From Tessaracoccus coleopterorum (lineage in GTDB: Bacteria; Actinomycetota; Actinomycetes; Propionibacteriales; Propionibacteriaceae), in NCBI RefSeq assembly GCF_011174705.1, contig NZ_JAANIJ010000001.1, forward strand, positions 1,054,001 to 1,118,000: a DNA stretch of 64,000 bases, in the 5' to 3' direction. The notes beneath the pieces were generated by a model. That model was not told the origin of the DNA and made no database searches. It saw only the letters and a program-made list of their open reading frames with translations. Position numbers and translations under genes: made by a program. The number at the start of each line of letters is the position of its first letter. Position 1 is the stretch's first letter. Shown here piece after piece: positions 23,822 to 34,009 of this stretch.

Positions 23822-26284
23822 ATGACGGGGTCCGTCGTCGCCGTCGACCTCGGAGCGACCAGCGGTCGCGTGGTGCTCGCCACGCTGACCGGCGGTCGCC
23901 TCGGTCTCACGGAGGTGCACCGCTTCTCCACCGCGGCGCGGCAGGGCGACGACGGACTCCGCCTCGACATCGCGGCGATCCTCGCCGAGGTGCAGGCCGG
24001 GATCGGCCGCGCCATCGAGGCCGCGCCGGGGCCGGTGGCCTCGGTCGGGATCGACTGCTGGGCGGTCGACTACGGGCTGCTCGACCCCACCGGGAGCTGA
24101 CGGGGCTGCCGTTCAACTACCGCGATCCGCGCACCGCCGTCGGCAGGGCCGAGGTGGCGCGGCTGATCGAGCCGGAAGAGCTCTACGCCCGCGTCGGCAT
24201 CCAGGACAACGCCCTCAACACCGTCAACCAACTGGTCGAGGACAGGATCGCGGGCCGGCTCGAAGAGGCCGACCGGTTCCTGCTGCTCCCCGACCTGCTG
24301 GGCTTCTGGTTGACGGGCCGTGCGGTCGCCGAACGCACCAACGCGTCGACCACGTCGCTGCTCGACCCCGTCTCGGGCGACTGGGCCTGGGAACTGATCG
24401 ACCGGCTCGGCCTGCCGCGTCGCATCTTCCCGCCGCTGATCGAGCCGGGCGAGGTTGTCGGCACCATCCTCACCGGCCCGGCCGCCGGGCTTCCGCTGGT
24501 GGCGGTGGGCTCCCACGACACGGCCTCGGCCGTGGTGGGGACGCCGCTGCAGGGCCCGGACGACGCGTACCTCTCATCGGGCACGTGGTCGCTCATCGGC
24601 ATGGAGCTCGACTCCCCGTGCTCAGCGAGGCATCCCGGGCAGCCAACCTCACCAACGAGATCGGCGTCGACGGCACCGTCCGCTACCTCAAGAACGTGAT
24701 GGGCATGTGGCTGCTCAGCGAGTGCCTGCGCGACTGGGAACGCGCGGGTCGCTCCCACACCGTGCCGGAGCTGATCGCGGCGGCCGCCGACGTCGGCGAC
24801 GTGCCCCGGTTCGACGCCACCGACCCGTCACTGATGCAGCCCGGTGGCATGCCCGCCCGGATCCGCGCGCTCGCAGGCGACGACCCGCGGCTCGACGACC
24901 CGGCCTTCCTCACCCGCACCATCCTCGAATCGCTCGCCGACGCCTACACCGCGACGCTGGCGGAGCTCTCCGCGCTCACCGGGCGCAGGCCCCGTCGCCT
25001 CGCCATCGTGGGTGGCGGCTCCAACAACTGGCTGCTCAACCAACTCACGGCCGACCGCAGCGGCCTCGAGGTGACCGCAGGCCCCGCCGAGGCGACCGCG
25101 CTCGGCAACGCCCTCATCCAGGCCCGTGCCGTCGGGCTCGCCGACGGCGACCTCACCGACCTCAGAAGGATCGTCATGGACTCCTCCAACGTCACCACCC
25201 ACGTCCCCACCCCGCTGGCCGCGATCACGGCACTCAGCAACGAGTTCGGCGCGGATCCCGCGTTCGTGCGCGCCGGCGGTGGCAACTCGTCGGCCAAGGT
25301 CGACGGCGTGTTGTGGATCAAGCCGAGCGGGGTGTCGATGGCCGCGATCGGGTCGGGCGACCTCGTGCCGCTCCGCCTCGACGTGCTGCTCGACTCGCTC
25401 GACGCCCCCGACCCCGACCCGTCGTTCGGCGACCCCGTCAACCACATCGCGACGCTCGCGCGCACCACCCCGGGCCGCGGCGCCCGTCCGTGGAGATCCT
25501 GTTCCACGCGCTCATCCCGACACCTACGTGCTGCACACCCACCCGGTGCTGATCAACGCGGTGACGTGCAACGCCGACGGGGAGCGCATCACCCGCGACC
25601 TGTTCGGCGACGACGTGCTGTGGGTCGGCTACGTCGATCCCGGCCTGCCGCTCGCGCGGCTGATCAAGAGGCGCCGTGAGGAGTTCACCTCCCGCACCGG
25701 CCAGGAACCGCCGAAGGCGACATTCCTGATGAACCACGGCCTGATTGTCTCGGGAGACTCCCCGACGACGTGCGGCGGATCAGCAACAACATCATGGCAA
25801 CCGTCGTCGATGCCCTGGGCGGCTCGGCACGCGACGGGCTCTCCGAGCTTGCTGACGCGTTCGGCACGGCGGTCGGTGCCGGGGCCGTCGCCATCGACGA
25901 CGGCAGGCTCGCCGCCCGCTACCCCGCGACCGATGAGGGGCGCGCGTACCTCACGGAGGGGCCGCTGATCCCCGACCAGATCGTCTACGCGGGGTCGTTC
26001 CCGGTGGTCCTCGAAGAGGGGGTCGCCGTCGCCGACGCCGTCGCCGCCTTCCGTTCGGCGCACGGCACCGACCCCGTCGTCGCCGTCGCTCCCGGGCTCG
26101 GCGTGATCGCCGCCGGCGAATCTGCGAGGTCGGCCGGGACGGCCCTCGAGGTGTTCGTCGACGCGCTGACCGTCGTCGAGGCCGCCAACCGGCTCGGCCG
26201 GGTGCGGGCGCTCGACGAGCGGGAGCGGTCCTTCATCGAGAACTGGGAGGCGGAGGCCTACCGACAGCAGGTCGCCAGGAGCTG
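23822..26284 (+). CDS. Rhamnulokinase fused to class II rhamnulose-1-phosphate aldolase
   Basis: Residues 1 to about 450 are an FGGY kinase (VVAVDLGATSGRVVLATL, GIDCWAVDYGLLD, LPLVAVGSHDTASAVVG, AIVGGGSNNWLLNQL) phosphorylating rhamnulose. The remaining 370 residues are a class II aldolase/adducin-type domain (FVRAGGGNSSAKVDGVLWIK, zinc ligands YVLHTHP and FLMNHGLIVSGDS) that should cleave rhamnulose 1-phosphate to dihydroxyacetone phosphate and lactaldehyde. No TAA, TAG or TGA exists in any frame from about 25100 to 25300, where the two parts join. An internal ATG at 25177 behind AGAAGGA could also give a separate aldolase. One-base shifts near 24095, 24620, 25490 and 25770. Named rhaB-rhaD-like; no symbol assigned to the fusion. 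Confidence 0.82.
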
Positions 26285-26286
26285 AC

Positions 26287-26304
26287 CGGGTCGGGGCCCG
26301 ACCC
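26287..26304. terminator. GC-rich palindrome between convergent genes
   Basis: CGGGTCGGGGCCCGACCC forms an 8-base stem and is followed by a second GC stem up to about 26322. It lies in the 43-base gap between the aldolase end and the convergent transporter gene, so it may terminate in both directions. There is no T-run. The same sequence recurs at 56556-56574. Confidence 0.45.
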
Positions 26305-26327
26305 CAGCCGGGGCCGGGCCCCGATCC

Positions 26328-28731
26328 TCAGTCGATGGCCAGCGCCTCCGTCGGGGTGGCGTTGGCCGCCCGACGGCCGGGCAGGATCGAGGCGAGCACC
26401 GCCGCCAGCAGGCAGACCCCGATCAGACCGGCCGTGTAGAGCCAGTCGAGGGAGAACCGGAGCTCGACATCTGCCTCGGGCATGAGCGAGATCGCGGTCG
26501 AGACGCCGAGCCAGCCGAAGAACGCACCCGCGAGCAGGCCGATCACGGTGCCGATGCCGACGAGCGCGACCGCCTCGATCAGCAGCATCGTGCGCAGGCT
26601 GGCGCGCTGCATGCCGAGCGCCCTCAGCAGGGCCGACTCCCGCTGCCTCTCGATCACAGAGAGGCCGAGCGTGTTGCCGACGCCAACCAGCGCGATCAGC
26701 ACCGCGACCCCCAGCAGCGCCGTCAGCACGATGAGCATCACGCCGAGGATCCGGGTGAGCATCGAGGCGAACACCGCGCCACCGCCGTCGGCGTCGACCC
26801 CGGGTACGTCGCGACCACCCTCAGCACCGAGTCGAGGGCGCCGAGCGAGGTGCGGTCGGTCAGCTGGACCCACACCGTCGTGACCGTCGACTCCCCGCGA
26901 GCGAGGCGAGGGTCTCCTCGGTGACCCACCCCACGTCATAGGGCACAGCGTCGACGAACTTCGTCTTCAGTTCCACCGCCCCCGTGACCGTCTGCACCGT
27001 GAGCCGGTCACCGGCCGAGCCGGCCGGGCCGTACGGGTACACCACGATGGTGCCCTCCGCGGGCGTCTCGGAGGCGGGCGTGCCGAGCCCGATCGCGGCG
27101 TACCCCTCGGCGGGGCGAACGCGTCGATCACGCCGCCGTCCACCTCGATCCGCTTCGACGCGATGGGCGCGACGGCCTTGACGCCGTCGACGGCGCGCAG
27201 GTCGGAGATGAGCTCGTCAGGGTCGCCGTCCATCCCCCGCAGTGAGAGCGCCACGTCCACCGGGTACCGGGAGTTGATCGACTCCATGCCGGAGCTCCTG
27301 GCCGTGGCGAGCGCCACCTGGAGCGTCACGATGAGCCCGACGGCGAGCATCAGGGCCATCGCGGTGGAGGCCGCCCGCTGCGGGTTGCGCGCGGCGTTGG
27401 TGAAGGCGAGGCGGGTGGTCGGTGAGATCGGGCCGAACATGCGGGCGCCGAGCCGCAGCAGCGGGGCCACGTAGAACGGGCGGCGCCGAGCACGGCGATC
27501 GTCAGGAAGATCCCGACGCCGATCGCCCAGGCCATCGCCCAGGTGCCGCCCTGTCTGCTCATCACGAAGGCCCAGACGGCGAGCGCCCCGGCCAGGGTGC
27601 ACACGACGACACGCACCACGCCGGCCCGGTGCGCCTCGGCCGGGTGGGCACCGTCTGCAGTGCCTCGAGCGGCTTGACGCGCGCGGCCCGCAGCGACGGC
27701 CCGACGGCGGCGACCACGGTGGCCAGCACACCGACCAGCCAGGCGACGGTCAGTTCGAGCGGGACGATGGTGAGGCCGAAGAAGTTGGACCCGGTGAAGG
27801 TGCCGCCGATCCAGGCGACCAGGAAGCCGAGCCCGAGGCCCAGCAGCGATCCGATCGCCCCCAGCAGGAGCGACTCGACCAGCAGCCGCCCTGTGACCTG
27901 CCCCGGGGTCGCTCCGATGGTGCGCAGCAGCGCCAGCTGACGGCGTCGCTGGGCGGCGAGGATGGTGAACGTGTTGGCGATGGTGATCATGCCCACCAGC
28001 AGCGCGATCGCCGCGAAACCCTGCAGCAGGTACTTGAAGACGTCGAAGTCGCCGGTCATGTCGACGAGGCTGGCGTTGCGCTCGGCCTGCCCGTCGAGGA
28101 CCTTGCTGACATCGCCCAGCGCCTTCAACTCCGCGGTGACCCGCTCGACGTCTGCGCCCGGGCGAGCCGGACGGCGACGTCGGTGGCCCACTCGCCGGAC
28201 ACCGAGGGCGCGCCGGTGTAGCCGGTGACCGCCCACAGTGTCCTGGGGTCGTCGGTGCGGCCCACCACGGTGACCGCCTCCCCGTCCGCGGTGAGCTCGT
28301 CGCCGACGCGCGCCTCCAACGTGTCCATCGCCTGCCCGGAGAGTGCGACCTCATCGGGTGAGGAGGCATCCGGCCCTCGGTGACGTCTGCCCAGGCGAGG
28401 CCCTCCGCGGCGGTTGGTACAAGGTGGCGAGCATCGACACGCCTGCCCTGCGGAGGAACACGCCCGCCCCGCTGTCCACGACGCCGGTGGCGGTGACCCC
28501 TTCGACGGCGGTCGCGGCGTCCGCGACGGCGCCCGCCCTGCCCTCCGTCGTCTCGAGGACGAGGTCGGCCTTGGCGATCGGGAGGGCGCTGAGGCTGCCC
28601 ATCGCCGTCTGCTGCGAGTTCACGAACACCGAGATGGCCGCGATGAAGCCGACGCTGATCGCGATCGCGATCAGGGTCGCGACGAACCGGCCCGGATGGA
28701 GCCGTAGCTCACTGACCGCTTGGCGCCACAT
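26328..28731 (-). CDS. ABC exporter permease, MacB/FtsX type
   Basis: Membrane subunit of a type VII-fold ABC transporter, about 800 residues. It has the duplicated FtsX layout: N-terminal helix (FVATLIAIAISVGFIAAIS), extracytoplasmic domain, three helices around IALLVGMITIANTFTILAAQ and LALLRTIGATPGQVTGRLL, then a second unit with AASTAMALMLAVGLIVTLQV, and a last block with ESALLRALGMQRASLRTMLL ending ATPTEALAID. Start ATG 28731 shares one base with the ATPase stop (TGATG). About six one-base shifts. The substrate is unknown; relatives export lipids, peptides or drugs or act in envelope stress. Confidence 0.82.
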
Positions 28732-29471
28732 CAGGCCACCGAGCCGGACAGGAGGGAGAGGATGGTCTCGGTGGTGGGGTTGGCGACGTCCTCGACGATG
28801 CGGCCGTCGAGCAGCATCAACGCACGGTCGGCGTAGGCGGCGGCCCTCGGATCGTGGGTCACCATGATGATGGTGCGGCCCTGGTCGCGGGCGCAGGAGC
28901 GCAGGTACTCGAGCAGTGCTGTGCCGCTCCTCTGGTCGAGCGCACCGGTCGGCTCGTCGGCGAAGATCACCTCGGGACGGGTGACCAACGCCCGGGCGAC
29001 GGCGACGCGCTGCTGCTGGCCGCCGGAGAGCTGGCTGGGGCGGTGGGTGAGTCGGTCGCCGATACCCAGCGAGCCGACCACCTGCTCGAACAGCTGCCGG
29101 TCGGGCTTGCGGCCCGCCAGCTCGAGCGGCAGCAGGATGTTCTGCTCCGCGGTGAGCGTCGGCAGGAGGTTGAAGGCCTGGAAGACGAAGCCGATCTTGT
29201 CGCGGCGCACCCGGGTGACCGTCTTCTCGGGCAGGACGGCGATGTTGTCGGCGCCGATGTAGACCTCGCCCCGGGTTGGCCGGTCCAGCCCCGCCATGCA
29301 GTGCATCAGCGTCGACTTGCCCGAGCCGGAGGGCCCATGATGGCCGTGAACGACCCGGGTGCGATGGACACCGACACGTCGTCGACGGCGACCACCGGGG
29401 TCTCCCGGTGGTGAAGACCTTCGTCAGGTGCACCGCTCCGCACGCGGGCGGCTGGTTCAGGGGTGGCTCAT
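28731..29471 (-). CDS. ABC exporter ATPase, LolD/MacB type
   Basis: ATP-binding partner of the permease that follows it. About 247 residues. After correction it starts at ATG 29471 (MSHPLNQPPA, then [11 protein letters not shown]). Walker A is in the shifted part (recovered as a G-SGSGKST-type loop before [14 protein letters not shown]); Q-loop [18 protein letters not shown]; signature [15 protein letters not shown]; Walker [14 protein letters not shown]; switch His [12 protein letters not shown]. Ribosome binding site AAAGGA. One-base shifts near 29455, 29400 and 29335. Confidence 0.85.
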
Positions 29472-29598
29472 CGGGGTCCTTTCGGCAGTGGTCGCAGGAA
29501 AAACTACGGCACAGGCCGTGGACGGCGGATCGGCCCGACGTCGCCGTCCGCGCCGATCCTCTGCGACCGCGGTAGCGGGGTCCCCTAGGATCGTGGCC

Positions 29599-30794
29599 AT
29601 GCAGCGCAGAACCGTAGCCCTCCTGGGCCCCGCGTTCGTGGCAGCGCTCGCATACGTCGACCCCGGCAACGTGGCCGCCAACCTGAGCGCGGGCGCCGAG
29701 TACGGCTACCTCCTCGTCTGGGCGTTGGCGCTCGCCTGCCTGATGGCCATGCTGGTGCAGTACCTCTCCGCCAAACTCGGGTCGTGACCGGCACGTCGCT
29801 CAGCACCCAGATCCGGGACCACCTGATGAAGCGTCGCCTGCACGTCGTGTGGCGGATCCTGTACGGCGCGCAGGCGGTCGCGGTCGCCATCGCGACCGAC
29901 CTGGCCGAGGTGGTGGGCGGCGCCATCGCGCTGCACCTGCTGTTCGGGCTGCCCATGTGGCTCGGGCCATCATCGTCGGTGGCGTGGCCATCGCCTCGCT
30001 GCACTGGATGCGCAGGAGGGCGAACACTTCTTCGAGGTGCTGATGGCCGGGGTGCTCGGCGTGATCGCCATCGGCTTCCTCGCGACGCTGTTCTGGCTGC
30101 CACCCGACCCGTCCGCTACCCTTGCCGGCCTGATCCCGCGCTTCGCGGACGCCGGCTCGGTGCAGTTGGCCGCTGCGATGCTCGGCGCCACCGTGATGCC
30201 GCACGCGATCTATCTGCATTCCGCGCTCGCCCGCGAGCGCCACTCCTACTCGAGCGAGCCGATCCCGCGGCTCCTGCACGTGCAACGCGTCGACGTGGCC
30301 GTGGCGCTGACCATCGCGGCCGCCGTCAACATCTCGATGCTGCTGTTCGCGGCTTCCGGGTTGCGCGGCTCATCGTTCGACTCCATCGAGGGCGCCTACG
30401 CGCAGATTCTCACGCTGGTGGGCGCGCTGCCGGCCACCGTGTTCGCCGTCGGCCTGCTGGTGTCGGGGCTCGGGTCGGCGATCGTCGGCACCGATGCCGG
30501 GCAGGGATGATCCACGACCTGGTGTCGCCCAGGATCACCCGACGGCGCGGAGGTTGGTCACGCTGGTGCCCGCGGTCGGCGTCCTGGGCGCGGGCTGAAC
30601 GCGACGCAGGCCCTGGTCCAGTCGCAACTGGTGCTGAGCTTCGGCATCGCGTTCGCGCTCGTGCCGCTGGTGCTGCTCACGTCGAGCCGCACGGTGATGG
30701 GTGCCTTCAGGAACCCCCGTTCGTGACGGCGGTCGCGTGGGTCGTCGTCGCGGCGGTGCTGGCGCTCAACGCCGCCGTGCTGATCATCGGCTGA
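29599..30794 (+). CDS. mntH: NRAMP-type Mn2+/Fe2+ transporter
   Basis: Proton-coupled divalent metal importer, about 400 residues. The metal-binding motif DPGN is present ([20 protein letters not shown]) and the second motif [11 protein letters not shown] in helix 6; [17 protein letters not shown] follows helix 9. Start ATG 29599 lies only 7 bases after a possible -10 box TAGGAT (29586-29591), so the message may be nearly leaderless. About six one-base shifts. No Mn riboswitch is evident in the 120 bases upstream. Confidence 0.88.
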
Positions 30795-30808
30795 GCGGTC
30801 AGGGCATG

Positions 30809-30847
30809 ACGAGGGCGGGCATCCTTCTTCCTGATGCCCGCCCTCGT
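30809..30847. terminator. Bidirectional terminator between mntH and prs
   Basis: Perfect 15-base stem (ACGAGGGCGGGCATC and its complement) with a 9-base loop, centred in the 67-base gap between convergent mntH and prs. Its position suits termination from both sides. Confidence 0.75.
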
Positions 30848-30861
30848 GGAAGCGCGTGGTG

Positions 30862-31834
30862 TCAGGCCTGACCACCGAACAGCGACGTGACCGACCCGTC
30901 GAGGAACACGGCGTTGATCGCCTTGGCGATGAGCGGCGCGATCGACAGAGTCGTCAGGTTGTTGATCGGCTCGACCGGCCTGATCGGCAGCGTGTTGGTG
31001 ACGACGATCTCCTCCATGCCGGACGCGTTGAGGCGCTGTGCGGCGGGCCGGAGAAGACGGCGTGCGTGGCGGCCGCGATGACCCGCTTCGCGCCCCTCTC
31101 CCGCAGGGCCTCGGCCGCCTGGGCGATGGTGCCCGCGGTGTCGATCATGTCGTCGACGAGCACACAGGTCTTGCCCGCCACGTCACCGACGACCTCGTGC
31201 ACGGCGACCGTGTTGGCCTTGTCCATGTCGCGGCGCTTGTGGATGATCGCGAGCGGGCAGCCGAGCTTGTCGGTCCAGAGGTCGGCGAGCCGCACCCGGC
31301 CCGCGTCGGGCGAGACGATGCACATCTCGGAGGCGTCGTACTTCTCCGACACGTAGTCGGAGAGGACCGGCAGGCCCACAGGTGGTCGACCGGCCCGTCG
31401 AAGAAGCCCTGGATCTGCGAGGCGTGCAGGTCGACAGACATGATGCGGTCGGCTCCGGCGGCCTTGTACAGGTCGGCGACCAGGCGGGCCGAGATGGGCT
31501 CACGGCCGAGGTGCTTCTTGTCCTGACGGGCGTACGGGTAGAACGGTGCGACCACGGTGATGCGCTTGGCTGAGGCGCGCTTCAGCGCGTCGACCATGAT
31601 GAGCTGCTCCATGATCCACTCGTTCACCGGTGCGGTGTGGGACTGGATGACGAACGCATCGCAGCCACGCACCGATTCCTCGAAGCGGACGTAGATCTCC
31701 GAGTTCGCGTAGGTGAGGGCGCGGGTCGGGACCAGCTCCTGGTCCATCAGCTCCGCCACCTCCTGCGCGAGCTCAGGGTACGCACGCCCGCTGAACAACA
31801 TCAGGTGCTTGTCGTTCTTGGCGATCTGGGTCAT
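30862..31834 (-). CDS. prs: Ribose-phosphate pyrophosphokinase
   Basis: Makes PRPP for nucleotide, histidine and tryptophan synthesis. About 324 residues. Motifs: LMLFSGRAYPELAQEVAEL, YANSEIYVRFEESVRG, VVAPFYPYARQDKKHLGREP (flexible catalytic loop), SVDLHASQIQGFFDGPVDHL and the PRPP loop CVLVDDMIDTAGTI. Start ATG 31834 lies 5 bases after the glmU stop, and its likely ribosome binding site (AAGAAGG) is inside the glmU end, implying coupled translation. Two one-base shifts, near 31380 and 31040. Confidence 0.92.
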
Positions 31835-31839
31835 CAAGG

Positions 31840-33305
31840 TCAGGCCTTCTTCTCTCTGGACTCGAGCACTGCTGGGTGGGCCGCCCCGTCCGAGTCGGCC
31901 GCTGCCGCGGCCCACTTGGATCCTGGACGACGTTCATTGATCCATCCCTCAACGTTGCGCTGGCGACCGCGCGCCACCCCAACGCCCCGGCGGGGACGTC
32001 TTCGGTGATGGCCGAGCCGGCGGCGACAAGGGCGCCGGCCCCGATGTCGACGGGTGCGACGAGGACAGAGTTGGAGCCCACGAAGGCGTTCTTGCCCACG
32101 TGCGAGGTTGACTTGTGGATGCCGTCGTAGTTGGCGAAGATCGTGCCTGCGCCGATGTTGGCGCCCTCGTCCACGATCGCGTCGCCGCAGTAGGCGAGGT
32201 GCGGCACCTTCGCGCCGTCGGCGATCTGGGCGTTCTTCGTCTCCACGAAGGTGCCGATCTTGCCTTCACGGCCGAGGATCGTGCCTGGCCGCAGGTAGGC
32301 GAACGGGCCGACGCTCGCGTGCTCGCCGATGACGGCGAACGAACCGTGGGTGCGGATGACCTCGGCGCCCTCGCCGACCTCGACGTCCATCAGGGTGGTG
32401 TCGGGCCCGATGGTGGCGCCGGCGCCGATGGTGGTCGCTCCCTGGAGGGTTACCCCGGGAAGGAGCGTGACGTCCTCGGCGAGGTCGACGTCGACGTCGA
32501 TCCACACGCTGGTGGGATCGACCATGGTGACGCCTGCCAACATCCACGAGTCGCGGATGCGGCGGTTCATCTCGGCGTTCATCCGGGCGAGTTGGACGCG
32601 GTCGTTGACGCCCTCGGTCTGCCACACGTCGTCGATGCTGTGTGCGCCGACGCGCTGTGAGCGCTGGGCTGCGAAGTGCACGACGTCGGTGAGGTACTGC
32701 TCACCCTGCGCGTTGTCGGTGGTGAGCGAGGCGAGGCCCTCACGCAGGGTGGAGGCCTCGAAGACGTAGATGCCGGAGTTGATCTCGCTGATCGCGAGCT
32801 GCTCCTCGGTGGCGTCCTTGTGCTCGACGATCCCGGTGACGTTGTCGCCGTCGCGCACGATGCGGCCGTAGCCGCTCGGGTCGTCGACGGCGGCCGTCAG
32901 GATGGTGATCGCGTTGAGGTTGGCGCGGTGGGTGGCGACGAGGTCGCGGAGCGTCTCGCCGGTGAGCATCGGCACGTCGGCGTAGGTGACGACGACCTCA
33001 CCCTCCAGGTCGTCGAGGCCCTCGAGCCCGCAGGCGACGGCGTGGCCGGTGCCGAGCTGGTCGCTCTGAACGGCGGTGCTGACAGCGGCCGACAGCTTTT
33101 CGAGGTGTGCCTCGACCTGATCGCGCAGATGCCCGACGACGACCACGAGATGATCCGGGTCGAGGGCCGCGGCGGCCGAGACCGCGAAACTCAGCATCGA
33201 CTTGCCAGCCACTTCGTGGAGGAGTTTCGACCGGGACGACTTCATTCGGGTTCCGCCACCTGCGGCAAGAACGACGACGGCTGCGACTGGCGCGTCGGTT
33301 GACAA
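31840..33305 (-). CDS. glmU: Bifunctional GlmU (GlcNAc-1-P uridyltransferase / acetyltransferase)
   Basis: Makes UDP-GlcNAc for peptidoglycan. About 489 residues. Residues 1-230 are the pyrophosphorylase (VVVLAAGGGTRMKSSRSKLL, VVTYADVPMLTGETL); the rest is a left-handed beta helix acetyltransferase (TIGAGATIGPDTTLMDVEVG, VPHLAYCGDAIVDEGANIGA, NYDGIHKSTSHVGKNAFVGS). The start is TTG 33305 with a strong ribosome binding site (AAGGAG). One shift near 31985 changes the last 45 residues; the corrected end is VLESREKKA with stop at 31842-31840. Confidence 0.93.
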
Positions 33306-33472
33306 CGGTTTCTCCTTCTCAGGCCGGGCGTCTTATCCGGGTGACGCCCGCCGCCCCACTGGGAGTTCCGCGCGCCACGATCAGAGTCGCTTCGCATCAT
33401 ACGGCGTCCGGAACCTCCGTGCCGACTCACGAGGACTCCGACCCGGACTCCGGCCCCCTCGACGCCCCGCGT

Positions 33473-33701
33473 CCCGGAAAAATCGGCCAGTAGCCGATTC
33501 TGATCGGTCTACCTGGAAGAAGTGACCACTGACCCGCGTCCTCCCCTGCCGGCCCCCCGGAAAAAATCGGCCAGTAGCCGATTCTGACCGGTCTACCTGG
33601 AAGAAGTGACCACTGACCCGCGTCCCCCCCTACCGGACCCCCGGAAAAAACGGCCAGTAGCCGATTCTGACCGGTCTACCTGGAAGAAGTGACCACTGAC
33701 C
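33473..33701 (-). repeat. Tandem repeat array A, about three units of 84 bp
   Basis: Three units with period 84 (the third lacks one T). Each contains AATCGGCCAGTAGCCGATT, a 7-base stem hairpin, next to CCGGAAAAA. On the minus strand the hairpin is followed by five or six T, like an intrinsic terminator. About 50 bases of each unit match array B at 52864-53215 in inverted orientation. Confidence 0.85.
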
Positions 33702-33958
33702 AGCCGCGACGGCGTCAGGGCAGGTCTGTGCCGTGAGGCCGTTCGACGCCCCATGTGTGAGCAGAACTCGTGGGCAGAGCCCTCCGGCTCACTTGATCCG
33801 GGGCGTTTGGACCTTGCCAGAGCGGCTTTGAGCTCCCCGGGCAGGGCCGAACCTTCGCCGATGGCGGTGACTACAACTTCGCCGTCGGCGGCACCGGAAA
33901 CGGGTCTCGGCAGAGCCGGAGCCCAGCCGGCCGCATGGGGGCGCCGGACGTCGGGGGT

Positions 33959-33982
33959 GGGGTCAGTCCGACAGCTGACCCC
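33959..33982 (-). terminator. Hairpin downstream of the unknown gene at 34010-35728
   Basis: GGGGTCAG and CTGACCCC pair around an 8-base loop, 28 bases after the stop codon. No T-run follows on the minus strand, so this is a weak terminator candidate; array A beyond it may do the job. Confidence 0.4.
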
Positions 33983-34009
33983 GTTTCCGTGTCCTACGCG
34001 TCAGCCTGA

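Larger units (their letters stand above)
33306..34009. other. 704-base intergenic region holding a tandem repeat array
   Basis: No convincing gene. From 33306 to 33472 lies the glmU leader (a possible -10 box TATGAT at 33401-33396 on the minus strand). From 33473 to 33701 is the 84-bp repeat array. From 33702 to 33957 I see nothing I can name. A hairpin at 33959-33982 follows the unknown gene that ends at 34010. Confidence 0.6.

Noticed and set aside
29472-29598. Manganese riboswitch upstream of mntH
   Set aside because: No conserved yybP-ykoY motif could be found, and the start seems nearly leaderless.
33473-33701. CRISPR array
   Set aside because: Units are whole tandem copies of about 84 bases with similar spacers, and no cas gene is near.
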